DNA of 64,000 nucleotides from Reticulitermes speratus (GCA_021186555.1 JAJKFL010000042.1:19196521-19260520); one strand, 5' to 3'; positions 10,535 through 21,574 are shown, counted from the stretch's first letter. Notes: a model not told the origin generated them from the sequence alone. Numbers and translations are program-made.

Positions 10535-11685
10535 ATCAGTATTTTTTTGTGAGAATAATACGAAAAAATAATACACATTGCCGCAAAATGCGGCGTTTCA
10601 AGTAGCTCGTATACGTATTAGTAGTTACCACAGTTCTTTAACAGGATATAGTTGACAATAATCTGTACTCTCTGAACTCATTATATCTCAAGTACAGTCC
10701 TAGCTTTAGGTAGAACCGCTCAACATGTCGCATATCTGGAGAAGAGAAGTGAATTTTAAAAGGTGATGTGAAAAGGGTGATGGTGTAATGAAATGAAGAT
10801 ATTATCACACACAGAGAGGGTAGACATAATAATTAGAAAGGCGTTACAAACTGCTTATCTTCTTCAGTCACGTAGAATTCTAAAGCATTTTCACATCCAC
10901 GCCTCCAACTACTGCAGAAATTTATGTACAATTCACATACTAGCTGTTTGTTGAAAGACAACCCATCTGTGTGAATTATTAAAGTCAGTTGTAAATAATA
11001 ACAACTTTGTGTAAGGTAGCCATCCTGCAGAAGCTGACAGTCGTGCGTATGGTTAAGCAGGGTCTCTGTCCTTTATGAAACGCGCGGATTCTTTAGCATG
11101 TTAACAAAAACTCGCCATTAGACTCTATCCTGAGGCATTTATATGCGGTCCCCTCCCTTACAGTCCTATGTTTAATATGCGTTGTAATAATATTCTCCAA
11201 TCCACGCTGAGCCCCCCCCCCCCCCCCCCAAGCGGTTTATTCCTTTTAAGTTTTCAATTGCCTCCTGAGAGGCACTAAAAATTGGTGTAGCTATAAAGCA
11301 CTAGATAGTGCCGAAATAGTGTTTTAATATTGCCCTGCTCTGCAGGCTTTGTTTTGCATTAGGCCTCTTTCAGAGATAGGGTGCGTGTGGTTTTTTCTCC
11401 AATGGAAACAGAAAAGGATAAAAATGGAAGAGGCTGAATATTATACTTTCATTAAATTTGCTCGAAAATGAAATGATTGGTGCGTTTCTTGTTCGTTCCA
11501 AATATATTTGTAGCAACTGTAAATATTTTGCCCCCGTAACCTGCGTAATAATTCATAACTTGTTTTTCGTATTAGGGCGAAGATTTCTTGTCATATGATC
11601 AACCCTCGCGCATAAAAACAACTTCTCGCCAGTTGTCCGCGAATATTTATTTACTATATTCGCAAGTGTTTTTTATATCTGGGTG
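10535..11685. other. Unassigned stretch with a poly-C tract
   Basis: No gene recognised. It contains an 18-base C homopolymer at 11212-11229. The rest is AT-rich and unassigned. Confidence 0.45.
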
Positions 11686-11689
11686 TGTC

Positions 11690-11802
11690 TCCTACGGACT
11701 GTTGTGAACACGGGAATGAACGTTCAGGATCCATAAACGCCAGGAAGTCTCTTGATTCTCTGAGCTACCATCAGTTTCTCAATAAGGCCTCTACTCCACA
11801 TA
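11690..11802 (+). mobile_element. RTE-type LINE 3'-terminal fragment
   Basis: The segment 'gtgaacacgggaatgaacg' followed by 'caggaagtctcttgattctc', 'gagctaccatcagtttctc' and 'ctctactcca' matches the 3' end seen in the longer LINE copies at 29900-30262 and 49296-49830 (NTVMNLRVP-like codons, then the 'ttgaccagctaaataac' 3' tail). Only about 110 bp survive. Assignment is by comparison within the window. Confidence 0.5.
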
Positions 11803-11804
11803 GT

Positions 11805-13430
11805 TAAAAACACGTGTACAGATTTTTCACGTGTTTTAAGGGCAGTAACGTAATCCGATGTTGCTGTGATGGTGGCATTATAAATACTGGCTGGTCTTAT
11901 GCGACAGGCAGACTGAAATTAATGGATTATATTAATTATTTCGCTCTTACCCTTCACTCACAACACATCACTACTGTAAAATTCGAAATCGATGGGAAAT
12001 ATGACTAGGTATAGGAATGTTCATAAAAATGCCATATTCCAAATTTAAATCTTTCATGAATACGATAATATAGAATAAAGGGGAACTGTCATTTACAAAG
12101 TAGCAGCTCACGTCATTTATTTTCGCCCTATGTCTGTTGTTATTTCGCCCGCAGTTTAACGTACACACATCCAACGTATAACTGTTTCCATGCGGGCTGC
12201 GGCGTATCTTGGGTAACTGTTGCAGTAGCCTGAGATGTTCTTTCTTTTAATTGTTGTGGAAATCCTACTTGTGGTGAGGGAAGTTCGTCTTTACAGACAC
12301 AGTTGCTGCAGAAATCTAAGAAACTGAGACTCGTTAAACGGGTAGGCGAAGAAGTACTATTGTCCTCTGCTCATTCACGTATTCGGAATAATGAGTGAAC
12401 TGCTTTGATAAGCTAATTTGGCGATGATTCGGGTCGTTGAGTTTGCAATGTGTAAATACAAAATGAGGGACATCTGCGAGAGTGGAGATGGTGCTCTGAA
12501 ATGTATTTCTAAAGTTTTGAAAATTACTATAATTGTTACCTTCTACATAGCATGCAGTGAATGAAAACAGGTCTAAAACTGCATAACTTGAGTTTAATAA
12601 ATAGAAATTTTTGTAGGATATTTGTACATGTTCCTTTGTATGGCACAATTAAATCAACTTCATGTCCATTGGCATTTGTATACCTTCATGTTATGATGTG
12701 TACGTTCGATAACTATTACAAACATAACAAACATTGTTTGTGTCTGTATCCAAGCAGGAAGTAAACACAGCAGTGCGTATGCAAACACCACAGTCCCTCT
12801 CTCTCCCTTTTCCAAAATATATATCGGAAGGCGATACAAAACACGAACACGTATCGGTAGGAAGAGAAACACAGTATGCGAGTGATGCATACACACCACG
12901 TGTTACGAAGATAAGGGGTACAGCAGTGTTAATAATCATAATAATTTAACGTCAGGATCAAGTGTTTCATGTAAACTGCCAACTGTGAAAGGGGAAATAA
13001 AACAGAGGTAGAAGTGGAATGATGTAAAACCTTTATTATCAACATGACGTCAGTAAATCAATGAGGTGTTCATTTTTAACTTTCAACATTGTCATTGTTT
13101 GATTACACAATTATTCCGCTTTCCCTAGTTTTGGTAACACAAAAAAAACTTCTATTAAAACTAGGGACGTAGTGATTACCCTTTCATACATAAATGTATG
13201 GCAGTAATGGTAGATTATTGTCATCTGTCGTGGAGGAAATACAGAAGTCGACCAACAGCTCATGCTTGTCTTTTAAAGCTCGCTCGTTACTGTATTGTAC
13301 AATGGTATTAACATTTGTCCAAACGTTGTGTGTTTCATATGATGCCTACTATAAAAGCACGTAATTTCGCTATGAAAGATTAATCGTCTGGTCTTGATAA
13401 TGGAACCACTAAGTGTTTACTGCGAGGTAT
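11805..13430. other. Unassigned stretch
   Basis: No element recognised. Overlapping frames cluster at 12334-12949 (104 codons on the minus strand at most), with no domain or coding bias that I can identify. Confidence 0.4.
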
Positions 13431-13434
13431 AGCT

Positions 13435-13700
13435 AAAGGTAAAGCTGCACTTGTGCACGACATTAAGGGTCGTGGGGTAGTGGCGGTTTCGTTCCACTCA
13501 TTCCTAACCTCGACACTAGATGGGGTAAGTGGTCAGCTTCACACTCCAGCCGCATTTTCTCCCGGGACAGATTCCCTGTACCGATTGAATAGTAGGTTAT
13601 TTGGGCCCCTAGAGCCGATCTTTTGGAGAAGAGAAAAATATCTTGCTTCTGCCGAGAATCGAACGATTCCCCGAACGTTCAGTTTACTGTGAGGTTGAAA
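13435..13700 (-). mobile_element. SINE-C copy abutting a minisatellite
   Basis: On the plus strand the order is 'cctaacctcgacactagatg' (3' body), 'gtcagcttcacactcc', 'accgattgaatagtagg', then 'gccgagaatcgaacgattcc', whose complement is the B box. The element is therefore on the minus strand with its tRNA-like head toward 13700. The minisatellite begins within about 15-20 bp of that head. Confidence 0.75.
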
Positions 13701-13711
13701 CTATTTATTTC

Positions 13712-14699
13712 AGATACACCTACATATCAGGTCTCATATTTCAGATACACCTACATATCAGGTCTCATATTTCAGATAAACCGACATATCAGTTCTCATA
13801 TTTCAGATAAACCTACATATCAAGTCTCATATTTCAGATACACCTACATGTCAGGTCTCATATTTCAGATACACCTACATATCAGGTCTCATATTTCAGA
13901 TACACCTACATATCAGGTCTCATATTTCAGATAACCTACATATCAGGTCTCATATTTCAGATACACCTACATGTCAGGTCTCATATTTCAGATACACCTA
14001 CATATCAGGTCTCATATTTCAGATACACCTACATATCAAGTCTCATATTTCAGATAACCTACATATCAGGTCTCATATTTCAGATACACCTACATGTCAG
14101 GTCTCATATTTCAGATACACCTACATGTCAGGTCTCATATTTCAGATACACCTACATATCAGGTCTCATATTTCAGATACACCTACATATCAAGTCTCAT
14201 ATTTCAGATAACCTACATATCAGGTCTCATATTTCAGATACACCTACATGTCAAGTCTCATATTTCAGATACACCTACATGTCAGGTCTCATATTTCAGA
14301 TACACCTACATATCAGGTCTCATATTTCAGATACACCTACATATCAGGTCTCATATTTCAGATAACCTACATATCAGGTCTCATATTTCAGATACACCTA
14401 CATATCAGGTCTCATATTTCAGATACACCTACATACCAGGTCTCATATTTCAGATACACCTACATATCAGGTCTCATATTTCAGATACACCTACATATCA
14501 GGTCTCATATTTCAGATAACCTACATATCAGGTCTCATATTTCAGATACACCTACATGTCAGGTCTCATATTTCAGATACACCTACATGTCAGGTCTCAT
14601 ATTTCAGATACACCTACATATCAGGTCTCATATTTCAGATACACCTACATATCAGGTCTCATATTTCAGATACACCTACATATCAGGTCTCATATTTCC
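13712..14699 (+). repeat. 31/30-bp minisatellite with 154-bp higher-order repeat
   Basis: About 32 tandem copies of a 31-bp unit built from CAGATACACCTACATATCAG and gtctcatattt. A 30-bp variant reading GATAACC in place of GATACACC starts at 13930, 14053, 14207, 14361 and 14515. The spacings of 123, 154, 154 and 154 bp equal one 30-mer plus three or four 31-mers. Secondary variants (ATGTCAGG, ATATCAAG) also recur at matching positions. Units near 13775 and 13806 carry GATAAACC. Because 31 is not a multiple of 3, three units give a 31-residue period in all frames, which creates spurious open frames of up to 159 codons. Confidence 0.97.
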
Positions 14700-15420
14700 G
14701 TTCCGTTATTCATTTTGTGACCAATAAGGCAAAGCAACTTACTAGTCAACAACGCCATTGAAGAATAACTGGATACGTTACCTGGCCCTTTAGTTTCATT
14801 AAAGGTTTCAAACTGAAAGTATTGGTGGTGTAGACGTTTTTTAGGATATGACTGTTTTGTGGTGTGGAAGTGACTCAAAAGAATGCCAATTTCGTATTTG
14901 TTTTCGCCTTCCTTGTTTTGCCCTGCAGAAACATTTAAAAAAAGCCTAGTCTCTTTTTGGTAAACTATAGTAATTTTCCTTTGAATTTTCTTAACTATCA
15001 CACCTGAAAAGTATAAGGATTGAATTTTCCTGAGTGCCAAAGTCGATAGGCCTAAACTTTCTGGACGTTAACCTTCCAACCACTTTTGTTTTCCTTTCTC
15101 GCGTTATCTGGATATTTGACCCGTTAGAGTTTATTTTACATTAATATGAATTCAATAGCTTGGGGACCAGAATAATTTCCAGACACATATCAGTTTGCGC
15201 TTAATCCCGCAACAAATAAGAGGTATGTAAAGTTAAATAAGAAATAACCTACTATTCAACTGATATAATGTGGTTGAGTAGAAACATAGAGTAATTCACC
15301 AAAATTATTGTGGGAAAAATGTAACAAATAGCGATAATTTCGTTACGACAAAGCACTAGTTTGAAGTAACGTTTCAGTTGGTCATAAATACAAGCTTCAT
15401 ATTCTCTCTGTTGTGATCTT
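14700..15420. other. Unassigned stretch
   Basis: No recognised element. The largest frame, 14690-15040 on the minus strand (116 codons, overlapping the end of the minisatellite), has no recognised domain. Confidence 0.4.
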
Positions 15421-15424
15421 TAGG

Positions 15425-15555
15425 GGTTTTTCCTACGAGTATCATTTCACCAATGCTCCATCTCATTTCTCATTCATTTATTCCTTTGTTTATCTGTTGC
15501 CGACGCTGTTTAATCGTAGCAATTTGCAGCGTCGGTAAGTAACTCAATTAAAAAT
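15425..15555 (+). mobile_element. SINE-B copy, 3' part
   Basis: SINE-B is defined by a tRNA-like head, a middle reading 'gtcagtaacattccaccaatgctcc' and a 3' end with 'gctgtataac...gcagcgttgttaaataac'. This copy keeps 'gtatcatttcaccaatgctc', 'cgacgctgtttaatcgtagc' and 'gcagcgtcggtaagtaactc', ending A-rich. The head is missing. Confidence 0.65.
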
Positions 15556-15559
15556 ATTG

Positions 15560-16095
15560 GAGGATATGTGTAGACTTGCAAAGGAGAAGAAAATGTGCAA
15601 TGTACCCTAAATACTTTTCTTCCTTTAAACGGGTTTTACTGTACTAGACTTCTAGGCCTTTGGAGGCGACGTGGAAGCCCTTGGATATGTGAGCGGCAAA
15701 GCGCACTCTTCAGATTGGACACCCACCGCAAGCCTTAACCAGTGCTAAGTATATCACATGCATGCCGACTGTACCTAACAGTATAGCAGTATACACACTT
15801 TCAGTCTTATGATGGGAGGTCGCCATAAATTACTCCGCACGTGTGTTAGTTTCGTATTCAGAGCGCAATTCCGTATCTGCAGGTAATGAGATGAACGTAG
15901 ATTACATGCCGCATGCTTCAAGGCCGAGATCTCGCATGCACCGCTCCCTCATACAGATATAGAGTACTTGTTTAATCATGCATTAAGTTTTATAAGTTTA
16001 AAAACACAGTCTGTTAAATTTTTTTCACCCTAGAGGGGAAAACAAACTGAGGGTGTTTTGGCACAAAGAACCGAGAAAAATACTTGAATCTCAAA
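15560..16095. other. Unassigned stretch
   Basis: No element recognised. Mixed composition, no frames above 60 codons. Confidence 0.35.
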
Positions 16096-16099
16096 GAAG

Positions 16100-16310
16100 A
16101 GGAACAAGACGATCAGAAAACGTGTTACTGAGAAGCTTAATGATTTGTACGCTTCGCCAGGTACTGTTAGCGTATTAGATGAAAGAGGATGAAGTTGGTA
16201 TGACGTGCAGCACGCAAGGTAAGATGCGAATTGCCTGTTTGGAAGATCAAAGAGTTTATGTACAGATCGTGTTTAAAAGAACCATAAAAAAGGTGCGGAA
16301 ATGTAGACTG
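16100..16310 (+). mobile_element. Probable decayed RTE-type LINE tail
   Basis: The translation of 'gagaagcttaatgatttgta' and what follows gives KLNDLYASPGTVSVL, resembling the LHNEELHDLYSSPNIIRMIK segment of the better LINE copies. Later pieces ('ggcggggcatgtagcattca') resemble the WAGHVARM region. Stops and frameshifts are frequent. Weak resemblance only. Confidence 0.35.
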
Positions 16311-16747
16311 GAGTGAGAGCGGCGGGGCATGTAGCATTCATGGTGGGATGATAACTTTCATTTGGAATACCACTTACGTTAGGCGTACGTAGGAGAATAT
16401 TATTAAAACGGACTCCAATTAAGGTATGAGGATGTGAACTGGAGTCGATTGATCCAAGCCAAAATCTGGTTATTGTTAACGCCGCATTGAACCTTTACTT
16501 ACCAACAAAACAACTTCCGTCTGCGTAAGATCCAACACCCATCTGCTCGTAGGTTGTACTTTATATATGCACTCAGTATTGCATCCGTATTTCGGGTTAG
16601 ATGTGGCCTGCCGAATATTTATAATGTTAGTCTGGTGACAGTGATGTGATAACTGTTTATGAAGTCCAGCGGTAAATATATGTACCACCCGCTGTAAAAG
16701 GCAAAAGTCAGTTTGTCCCCTCTGCATGCCACGGAGGCATTTGGAGG

Positions 16748-16912
16748 GAGTGTAGATACTTGTATAGCTCCACTTATTCTTAACCTCGACACTATATGGG
16801 TGTGAATGTTTTCACATCACGTCGCGGTCTCTTTACTCCCCGAGAACTAGACCACGGCACCCATTGAACAGGAAGCTGGGTGGGCCCCAGAACTGGTCCG
16901 AGCCAACTTTCG
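16748..16912 (-). mobile_element. SINE-C copy, partial
   Basis: On the plus strand it shows 'tcttaacctcgacactatat', 'tctttactccccgagaac', 'cacccattgaacaggaagct' and 'gtgggccccagaactggtcc'. The tRNA-like head is lost. The head side ends where the hAT-like element begins. Confidence 0.7.
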
Positions 16913-16914
16913 CT

Positions 16915-17122
16915 CTAATTTACGTATTCTACAGCTGCGCGGACCTGCTACTGCTCTGAGCAGAAAATTTTTACACGAGCTGATGACTGCGCGGGACTTT
17001 AAACGTTTTTTGTAATATGCATAATAAGAAAATTTCATCTGCGCGACAACAATTCAGTGTGCCCGGGAACATTTCAGTTACTGCGCGGCCGTGCACCCAC
17101 GCAGCTTAGAGGTCCGGACGCT
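16915..17122. mobile_element. Short hAT-like non-autonomous element
   Basis: The left end (ttcgctctaatttacgtatt) is followed by 'gctgcgcggacctgctactg', 'ctctgagcag' and 'actgcgcgggac'. The right end has 'actgcgcggccgtgcaccca' and 'cgcagcttagaggtccgg'. Ends of the form CAGTGTTCCCTCTAA...CGCAGCTTAGAGGGAACACTG are, from memory, typical of a hAT subgroup. The terminal bases are worn here and I did not find a clear target duplication. GC content is higher than its surroundings. Confidence 0.4.
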
Positions 17123-17165
17123 TGGGATAATATACAGTTTGCGTCAGTAGATTGTGACGATTTTT

Positions 17166-17672
17166 AGATCACTGTTTTGATAAATTGGGTTGAATATAAG
17201 AAACACAAGAAATTACAGAGTATCAGTAGTCAAATGCCATTTAATATATGCTTTTTATTTTTCAAAAATCATGTCTCCTAAGTAGTCTTTCTGGCGTGCA
17301 GTACATTCCTGTAACTGTGATCGGAAATTAACCATATCTTTGAAGCAGTCATTTATCAGTGGCTCTAATTTCGACCCTGAAGTGCTCTTTCGTCCCTTAA
17401 CATGTCACAAAAAAATGTGATGATATTCAGAAGTCAACTGTAACTGACGTACTGCAACGTCGGGGGCAAGTTTTGTGCCTTTGTGTAGTTATGGTTAAAT
17501 TCCGATCACGATTACAGGAATGTATTGCATGCCAGGAAGACAGTTTAGGAGATATAATTTGGAAAAAGTCAAGAGGGTATATTAGAATGAATTTTACTAC
17601 TGATAGTCACTAATTTTTCGTGTTTCTTGTATTGAACCAGATTTATCAAAACAGTGATCTCAAATTGGCGCA
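17166..17672. mobile_element. Foldback element with about 175-bp arms
   Basis: The left arm (17166-17338) begins 'gatcactgttttgataaat' and continues 'aagaaacacaagaaattac', 'gagtatcagtagtcaaatg', 'tctttctggcgtgcagtaca' and 'ttcctgtaactgtgatcgg'. The minus-strand reading of the right arm (about 17486-17672) has the same landmarks in the same order: 'gatcactgttttgataaat', 'aagaaacacgaaaaattag', 'gactatcagtagtaaaatt', 'tcttcctggcatgcaataca', 'ttcctgtaatcgtgatcgg'. A spacer of about 150 bp separates the arms and includes 'cacaaaaaaatgtg'. No transposase frame is seen. Confidence 0.75.
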
Positions 17673-17921
17673 TGCGATTGCCGCATCGTGTGTAAATCAA
17701 GAGTCGAACCACAGTTCCTGGGAAGTACAGGCCGGAACCGCAACGCAATTCCGGCCCGTTCCACCTGTCACCTGCTACAGCTGTGAGAAACTGCAAACTG
17801 CTCAATCTGTTTGTTATGTTTAGGAAAATAATCTGGCGTTTTCTCTGAGGTGGAATGGTCTCTGGGTGGTAGGAACTGGTCTTTTATACTCTGATAGAGA
17901 TGAACGTTGTTCTTGTCTGTG

Positions 17922-18085
17922 TGATGGCTCAGGCGTTCAGTCGTCGAACACTCACCACGGAGATGCGGTTTTGAACCCGTGGCCAGTCCATGCGAGGTTT
18001 TTCTCTGACTACTTCAATGTTTCTTTGTCAGTAACATTCCACCAATGCTCCTTACTCATCTTGATCTTGCTGCTACAAATATACA
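17922..18085 (+). mobile_element. SINE-B copy with tRNA-like head
   Basis: The A-box region is 'gatggctcaggcgttcagtc' and the B box is 'gcggttttgaacccgtggcc'. It continues 'ctgactacttcaatgtttc' and 'gtcagtaacattccaccaat', then 'gctgctacaaatatac'. The 3'-terminal 'gcagcgttgt' part is missing or replaced. Confidence 0.7.
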
Positions 18086-18089
18086 AGAA

Positions 18090-20010
18090 GGACAAGCAGC
18101 CGGTGCCTGGGAACCTTCGGACAAAGAAGTAGGCTTTCTGATGATGCAGAGCATTGGACAGAAAATAGTATTTTCATATTCTTCTAACATTTTTCTTCAA
18201 AGGGTTAAACCAAATGTAACCTGGCCATAAAGATTACAAATTTCTGCAGAACATTAACGGAGTTAGCTTTTAAGATAAAGACATTTACAGACTTGCCCAC
18301 TTAAACAGCCACACTTCCGCTAGGAAGCAATCCAGAACACGGTGTCTGCTCCTGAAGGTTCTTCACGTAGCGTGCAACACGGTCTTTTCATTCATTTTAA
18401 CGATCTGATGCTTTCCCCTGTCTGTCTAGACAACCCACATACTCGCGTGACACAAGTCAGTGACTAATTCACAGCAAACTCTCTCATCAAAATAATTTAT
18501 CCGTCTTGAAACAAGCTTGAAAATTACTGATTTATATCGTTTTTAACAGCAAAGTACATTGTCGAAGTGATATAAGCACCATATATTAAAATACTGAAAT
18601 AAGATCAAAATGATTTCCTGTAAACGCAAGAATTTTTCCCAGTTAACAACTCTATTAACTTTTCGTGTTGGACTTCATTGCACAAGAAACAAGCATATGC
18701 ATGACTTGCACCATAAAACTGTTTTGAACGCTGTATACGAGTATGAGAGTTATGGTGTGACGTGTTGTTTTTGTGTGAGTGAAATGGTAATCAATAAAGA
18801 GTGTGAAAAACCAATATCGAGGAAAGTTTCGTTAAACGAAAGTGCGTTAAATGCTACACAAACGGTGGGTACTGTTTCGGGTCCGAGGTTAAAACCTACA
18901 TGGACAGCTGTTTCACATTTTCTGAATTTATTTGTTTCTCGATTTCTCTTTCCTTTTTCCCTCTGGGCCTTTTTCCTTATCTCTACTTCATCTTTTTATT
19001 TGTCTCCAGCATATTTATCGCATTGACTCCATCTGAGTGGTGAATACAATATGATGTTTTCTCTACCCCTCGAACACATAAAATATTTGCAAAATTTATA
19101 ACATCTTGCTTCATATGATTGAAGGAACTTTTAAGAAGCTTATAACGTCAGACTGTGGAGTAATAGCTGCGATGTTTTCAAATTTCTTTTGGGTCTGTGC
19201 AGGGGATAAGCTCCCCATCTGACTTTTGTTTTCTTTTTACATTTTTAAGTACACTTTACTCAACATTTCATGTAGACTGTTGCACTTTTCATATTCAGAA
19301 GGAAGAACGAAATTTGGAGATATTTTTAAAATAAAGTGCTGAGGATAATAGTTGGACGTAGTCTGTAACAACTGAAAAGGGACGTACAAGATTACAAACT
19401 AGGAACTCTGTGTTCGACGCAATGTGACTGGGTAGAAGAACGGAGTAACGCGCATCCCAGGAAAGAGCAAATGCCCATAGAATTTTTGTTAGAAGGTATA
19501 ATGGAAAAAGAGTGGTCTGTTGGAAAGTAAACCCCCAAATCTGTGTAAAGCACTGGATCAGCGATGAGCAAATGCGGCAATTACTTTTGCGGTGCCTCCC
19601 GCGATCTAATTTCAAAAACACGAAATAAAAAACATGATATTTGACGCATTATAATTTTGTCCGCATTCGTACCAAAACATTATTAAGAAATGCCCTATAT
19701 TATTGAGAGTACAACGAACTTTTCATACCAAGATGTAAACACGAGTTCCATCTTACTTAAAGTAACTATGGCTATACTTGGAAAATGGAAGGCAAATAAA
19801 ATTATTTATATGTGCCGCGTTTATTGTAATCAGGATTTATTGTAAAAACGACACCAGTAAGGAGTTACCAGGCAAGGTTAGTTTCAAATTTTGTACGATC
19901 AGTTCATATTTTAAAGGCTGATTTCATATACGTTTTACCTCCCCAATATTGAATTTATTGATGACAAAGTACTATAATTAGCGATACATAAGTATACAAT
20001 GTGGGTGTTA
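18090..20010. other. Unassigned stretch
   Basis: The longest frame outside tandem repeats is at 18610-19026 (plus, 138 codons). Its C-terminal third is Phe/Leu/Ser-rich and looks like one hydrophobic segment, but this follows from T-rich DNA, and I see no domain, signal or coding-type composition. A 108-codon minus-strand frame (19295-19621) is likewise unassigned. Confidence 0.4.
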
Positions 20011-20014
20011 TTTA

Positions 20015-20088
20015 TAATGTGGCCCGCAAACTTTTATGTCTCGTGATTTGGCCCTTGTGTCCGAAAGGTTGCTCATCGCCGCCCCAGT
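20015..20088. mobile_element. Possible hAT terminal remnant
   Basis: The sequence 'gtggcccgcaaacttttatg' then 'gtgatttggcccttgtgtcc' and 'gaaaggttgctcatcgccg' resembles the GGCCCGC...GGTTGCCCACCNCTG ends of some hAT elements. No partner end was found nearby. Confidence 0.35.
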
Positions 20089-20089
20089 T

Positions 20090-20790
20090 AGTCGACAAAT
20101 CCAAGATTCTTATTCTACTGTTTCTGGTGGTAACAAGAGGATTGGAGGACATCTGTTGACGTAAATACGATCATAGAATATTTGATGTGCCCTAAACTTT
20201 TTTTCTTTTCTAGGCATAAACATGTAGGACACTACAGTAGAAATAATGTGCAATTATGGTAGTGTTTTTTATTTTGCGTGTCGTACATTAATCATATATA
20301 TACTCTTTCTTACCAAAAAACACATGTTTCAGAAGCCAATTATTTAGGGCAAAATAAAAACTCTGCTACAAGATATACGGACCGCACTGTCAATGAATAT
20401 TAATACGCAGTCGTACAGCAATGCACAGTATACAGCGGCCGCTTGAAACGTAGTAAATCAGACTACTTGGACGTTGTAGTGACTGGTGAAGGGGACCAAC
20501 AGTTGTGTTGAGTCGCAGGGGATTCACACTGTCAGACCGCAGCCATCTAGCAGGTGTCGGCTGGACACCAGATGCGAGGGACACGTCACAAGCTAACAGA
20601 GAAAAGCCAGAATGTCACAGACACCCTTACTCGAGGTCTCACAATGATGTACTGTTCCTGTGCGTATTATAGTTCCCTTCCAGATGGCGTTCTAAGCAGC
20701 TTATTTTTATTACAGTTGAAGGTAAAATTGACCCAATGTTTATACACCACACCTTATGTAGACTTAAAAGAGGAATTGCGATAAACCCCC
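20090..20790. other. Unassigned stretch
   Basis: No element recognised. A short more GC-balanced block at about 20430-20600 has no clear identity. Confidence 0.35.
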
Positions 20791-20794
20791 ATTT

Positions 20795-21012
20795 ATTCGT
20801 AACCTTATTACTAGATTGGGATGAATGACAAACTTCATGTTTGTACTTCATCACCTGCCAGTAAATTTCCCGTGGACAACTGCGTAAAGAGTGGGATGCG
20901 TATAGAACCGTTCCGAACGTGGTGGCGAAGATACAAGTCAGTTCCCGTGCGCCTGAAATTGAACCCTGACCGTTCAGTCCGTAAACCGACACTTTTTTAG
21001 CTAACCCACCCA
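20795..21012 (-). mobile_element. SINE-C copy with tRNA-like head
   Basis: On the plus strand the order is 'ttcgtaaccttattactaga' (3' body), 'ttcccgtggacaact', 'gcctgaaattgaaccctgac' (B box complement) and 'ttagctaacccacc' (A-box complement, the minus strand beginning ggtgggttagct). The middle is diverged from the other copies. Confidence 0.6.
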
Positions 21013-21014
21013 CC

Positions 21015-21420
21015 TTGGCTATATTTCTGAGATATTAAAATATGCCACCAGTTCTGGTAGGACTTTATGTAAACACACATCAACCGTAACATTACTAAGT
21101 TGGCTGTTCCCTGCAGATGGGCCCGTTATCCTTCATGTACGTGACCTCAATTAAGGTTTAAACTGTCCCAGTCAGTAGCGTCTAATATGCATTACAGCCA
21201 TACAAACAAACAAGAAGACAGGTTATTGGAGTAGGTTGATAACGAAGATATTGATTGACATGTTACAAATTGTAAACTTGACCTTGCCTTTTCCACATAG
21301 AAACAAATACAGCCACAATAATCAATCATTTATGGAAAAAAATACTTGTCATCACTAGGAATAATTCCAGAAATTAGATAAAAATTGAATTGATCAGCAA
21401 GGTTTGCGGTTTTACTGACG
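21015..21420. other. Unassigned stretch
   Basis: No recognised element, and no frame above 60 codons apart from those belonging to the palindromic repeat beginning near 21424. Confidence 0.35.
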
Positions 21421-21423
21421 GTG

Positions 21424-21572
21424 ACTGTGAAGTTTACTGTCTTTTGGGATGTGACAACGTCTACATTACTAGTCGTACCCTGATGATGGAGGCAGCAGAA
21501 TTCTCTGAAAGGCCGCCATGCTTCTGCCAGATTGCATTGTGTCACATTCCAAAAGACAGAAATCGTCATTAA
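21424..21572. mobile_element. Palindromic repeat with FWDVT/FWNVT ends
   Basis: The plus strand at about 21439-21457 reads TGTCTTTTGGGATGTGACA. The minus strand from about 21554 reads TGTCTTTTGGAATGTGACA. The two ends are therefore inverted copies about 80 bp apart. Translated from the right end, the minus strand gives SVFWNVTQCNL, then FREFCCLHHQG. I recognise this as a decayed version of a dispersed insect repeat often seen in predicted proteins as FWDVTPCSL...CCLHHQG. The repeat's nature (LINE-linked or foldback) is not settled here. Confidence 0.55.
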
Positions 21573-21574
21573 AA

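Noticed and set aside
13712-14699. CRISPR array
   Set aside because: Units of about 30 bp are directly contiguous with no unique spacers, and the genome is eukaryotic.
13623-14727. Repetitive proteins of 103, 141 and 159 residues
   Set aside because: They are translations of the 31/30-bp minisatellite in different frames.
18137-18175. CTGATGATGC...CAGAAAA as a hammerhead motif
   Set aside because: Helix II does not pair and there is no helix I.
18610-19026. 138-codon open frame as a small membrane protein gene
   Set aside because: The hydrophobic end reflects T-rich DNA. There is no homology, no domain and no supporting signals. Noted as unassigned only.
21480-21520. CTGATGATGGAG...CTCTGAAA as a further hammerhead motif
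   Set aside because: Boxes and a short helix II can be drawn, but it lies inside the FWDVT repeat, and helix I and helix III are absent.
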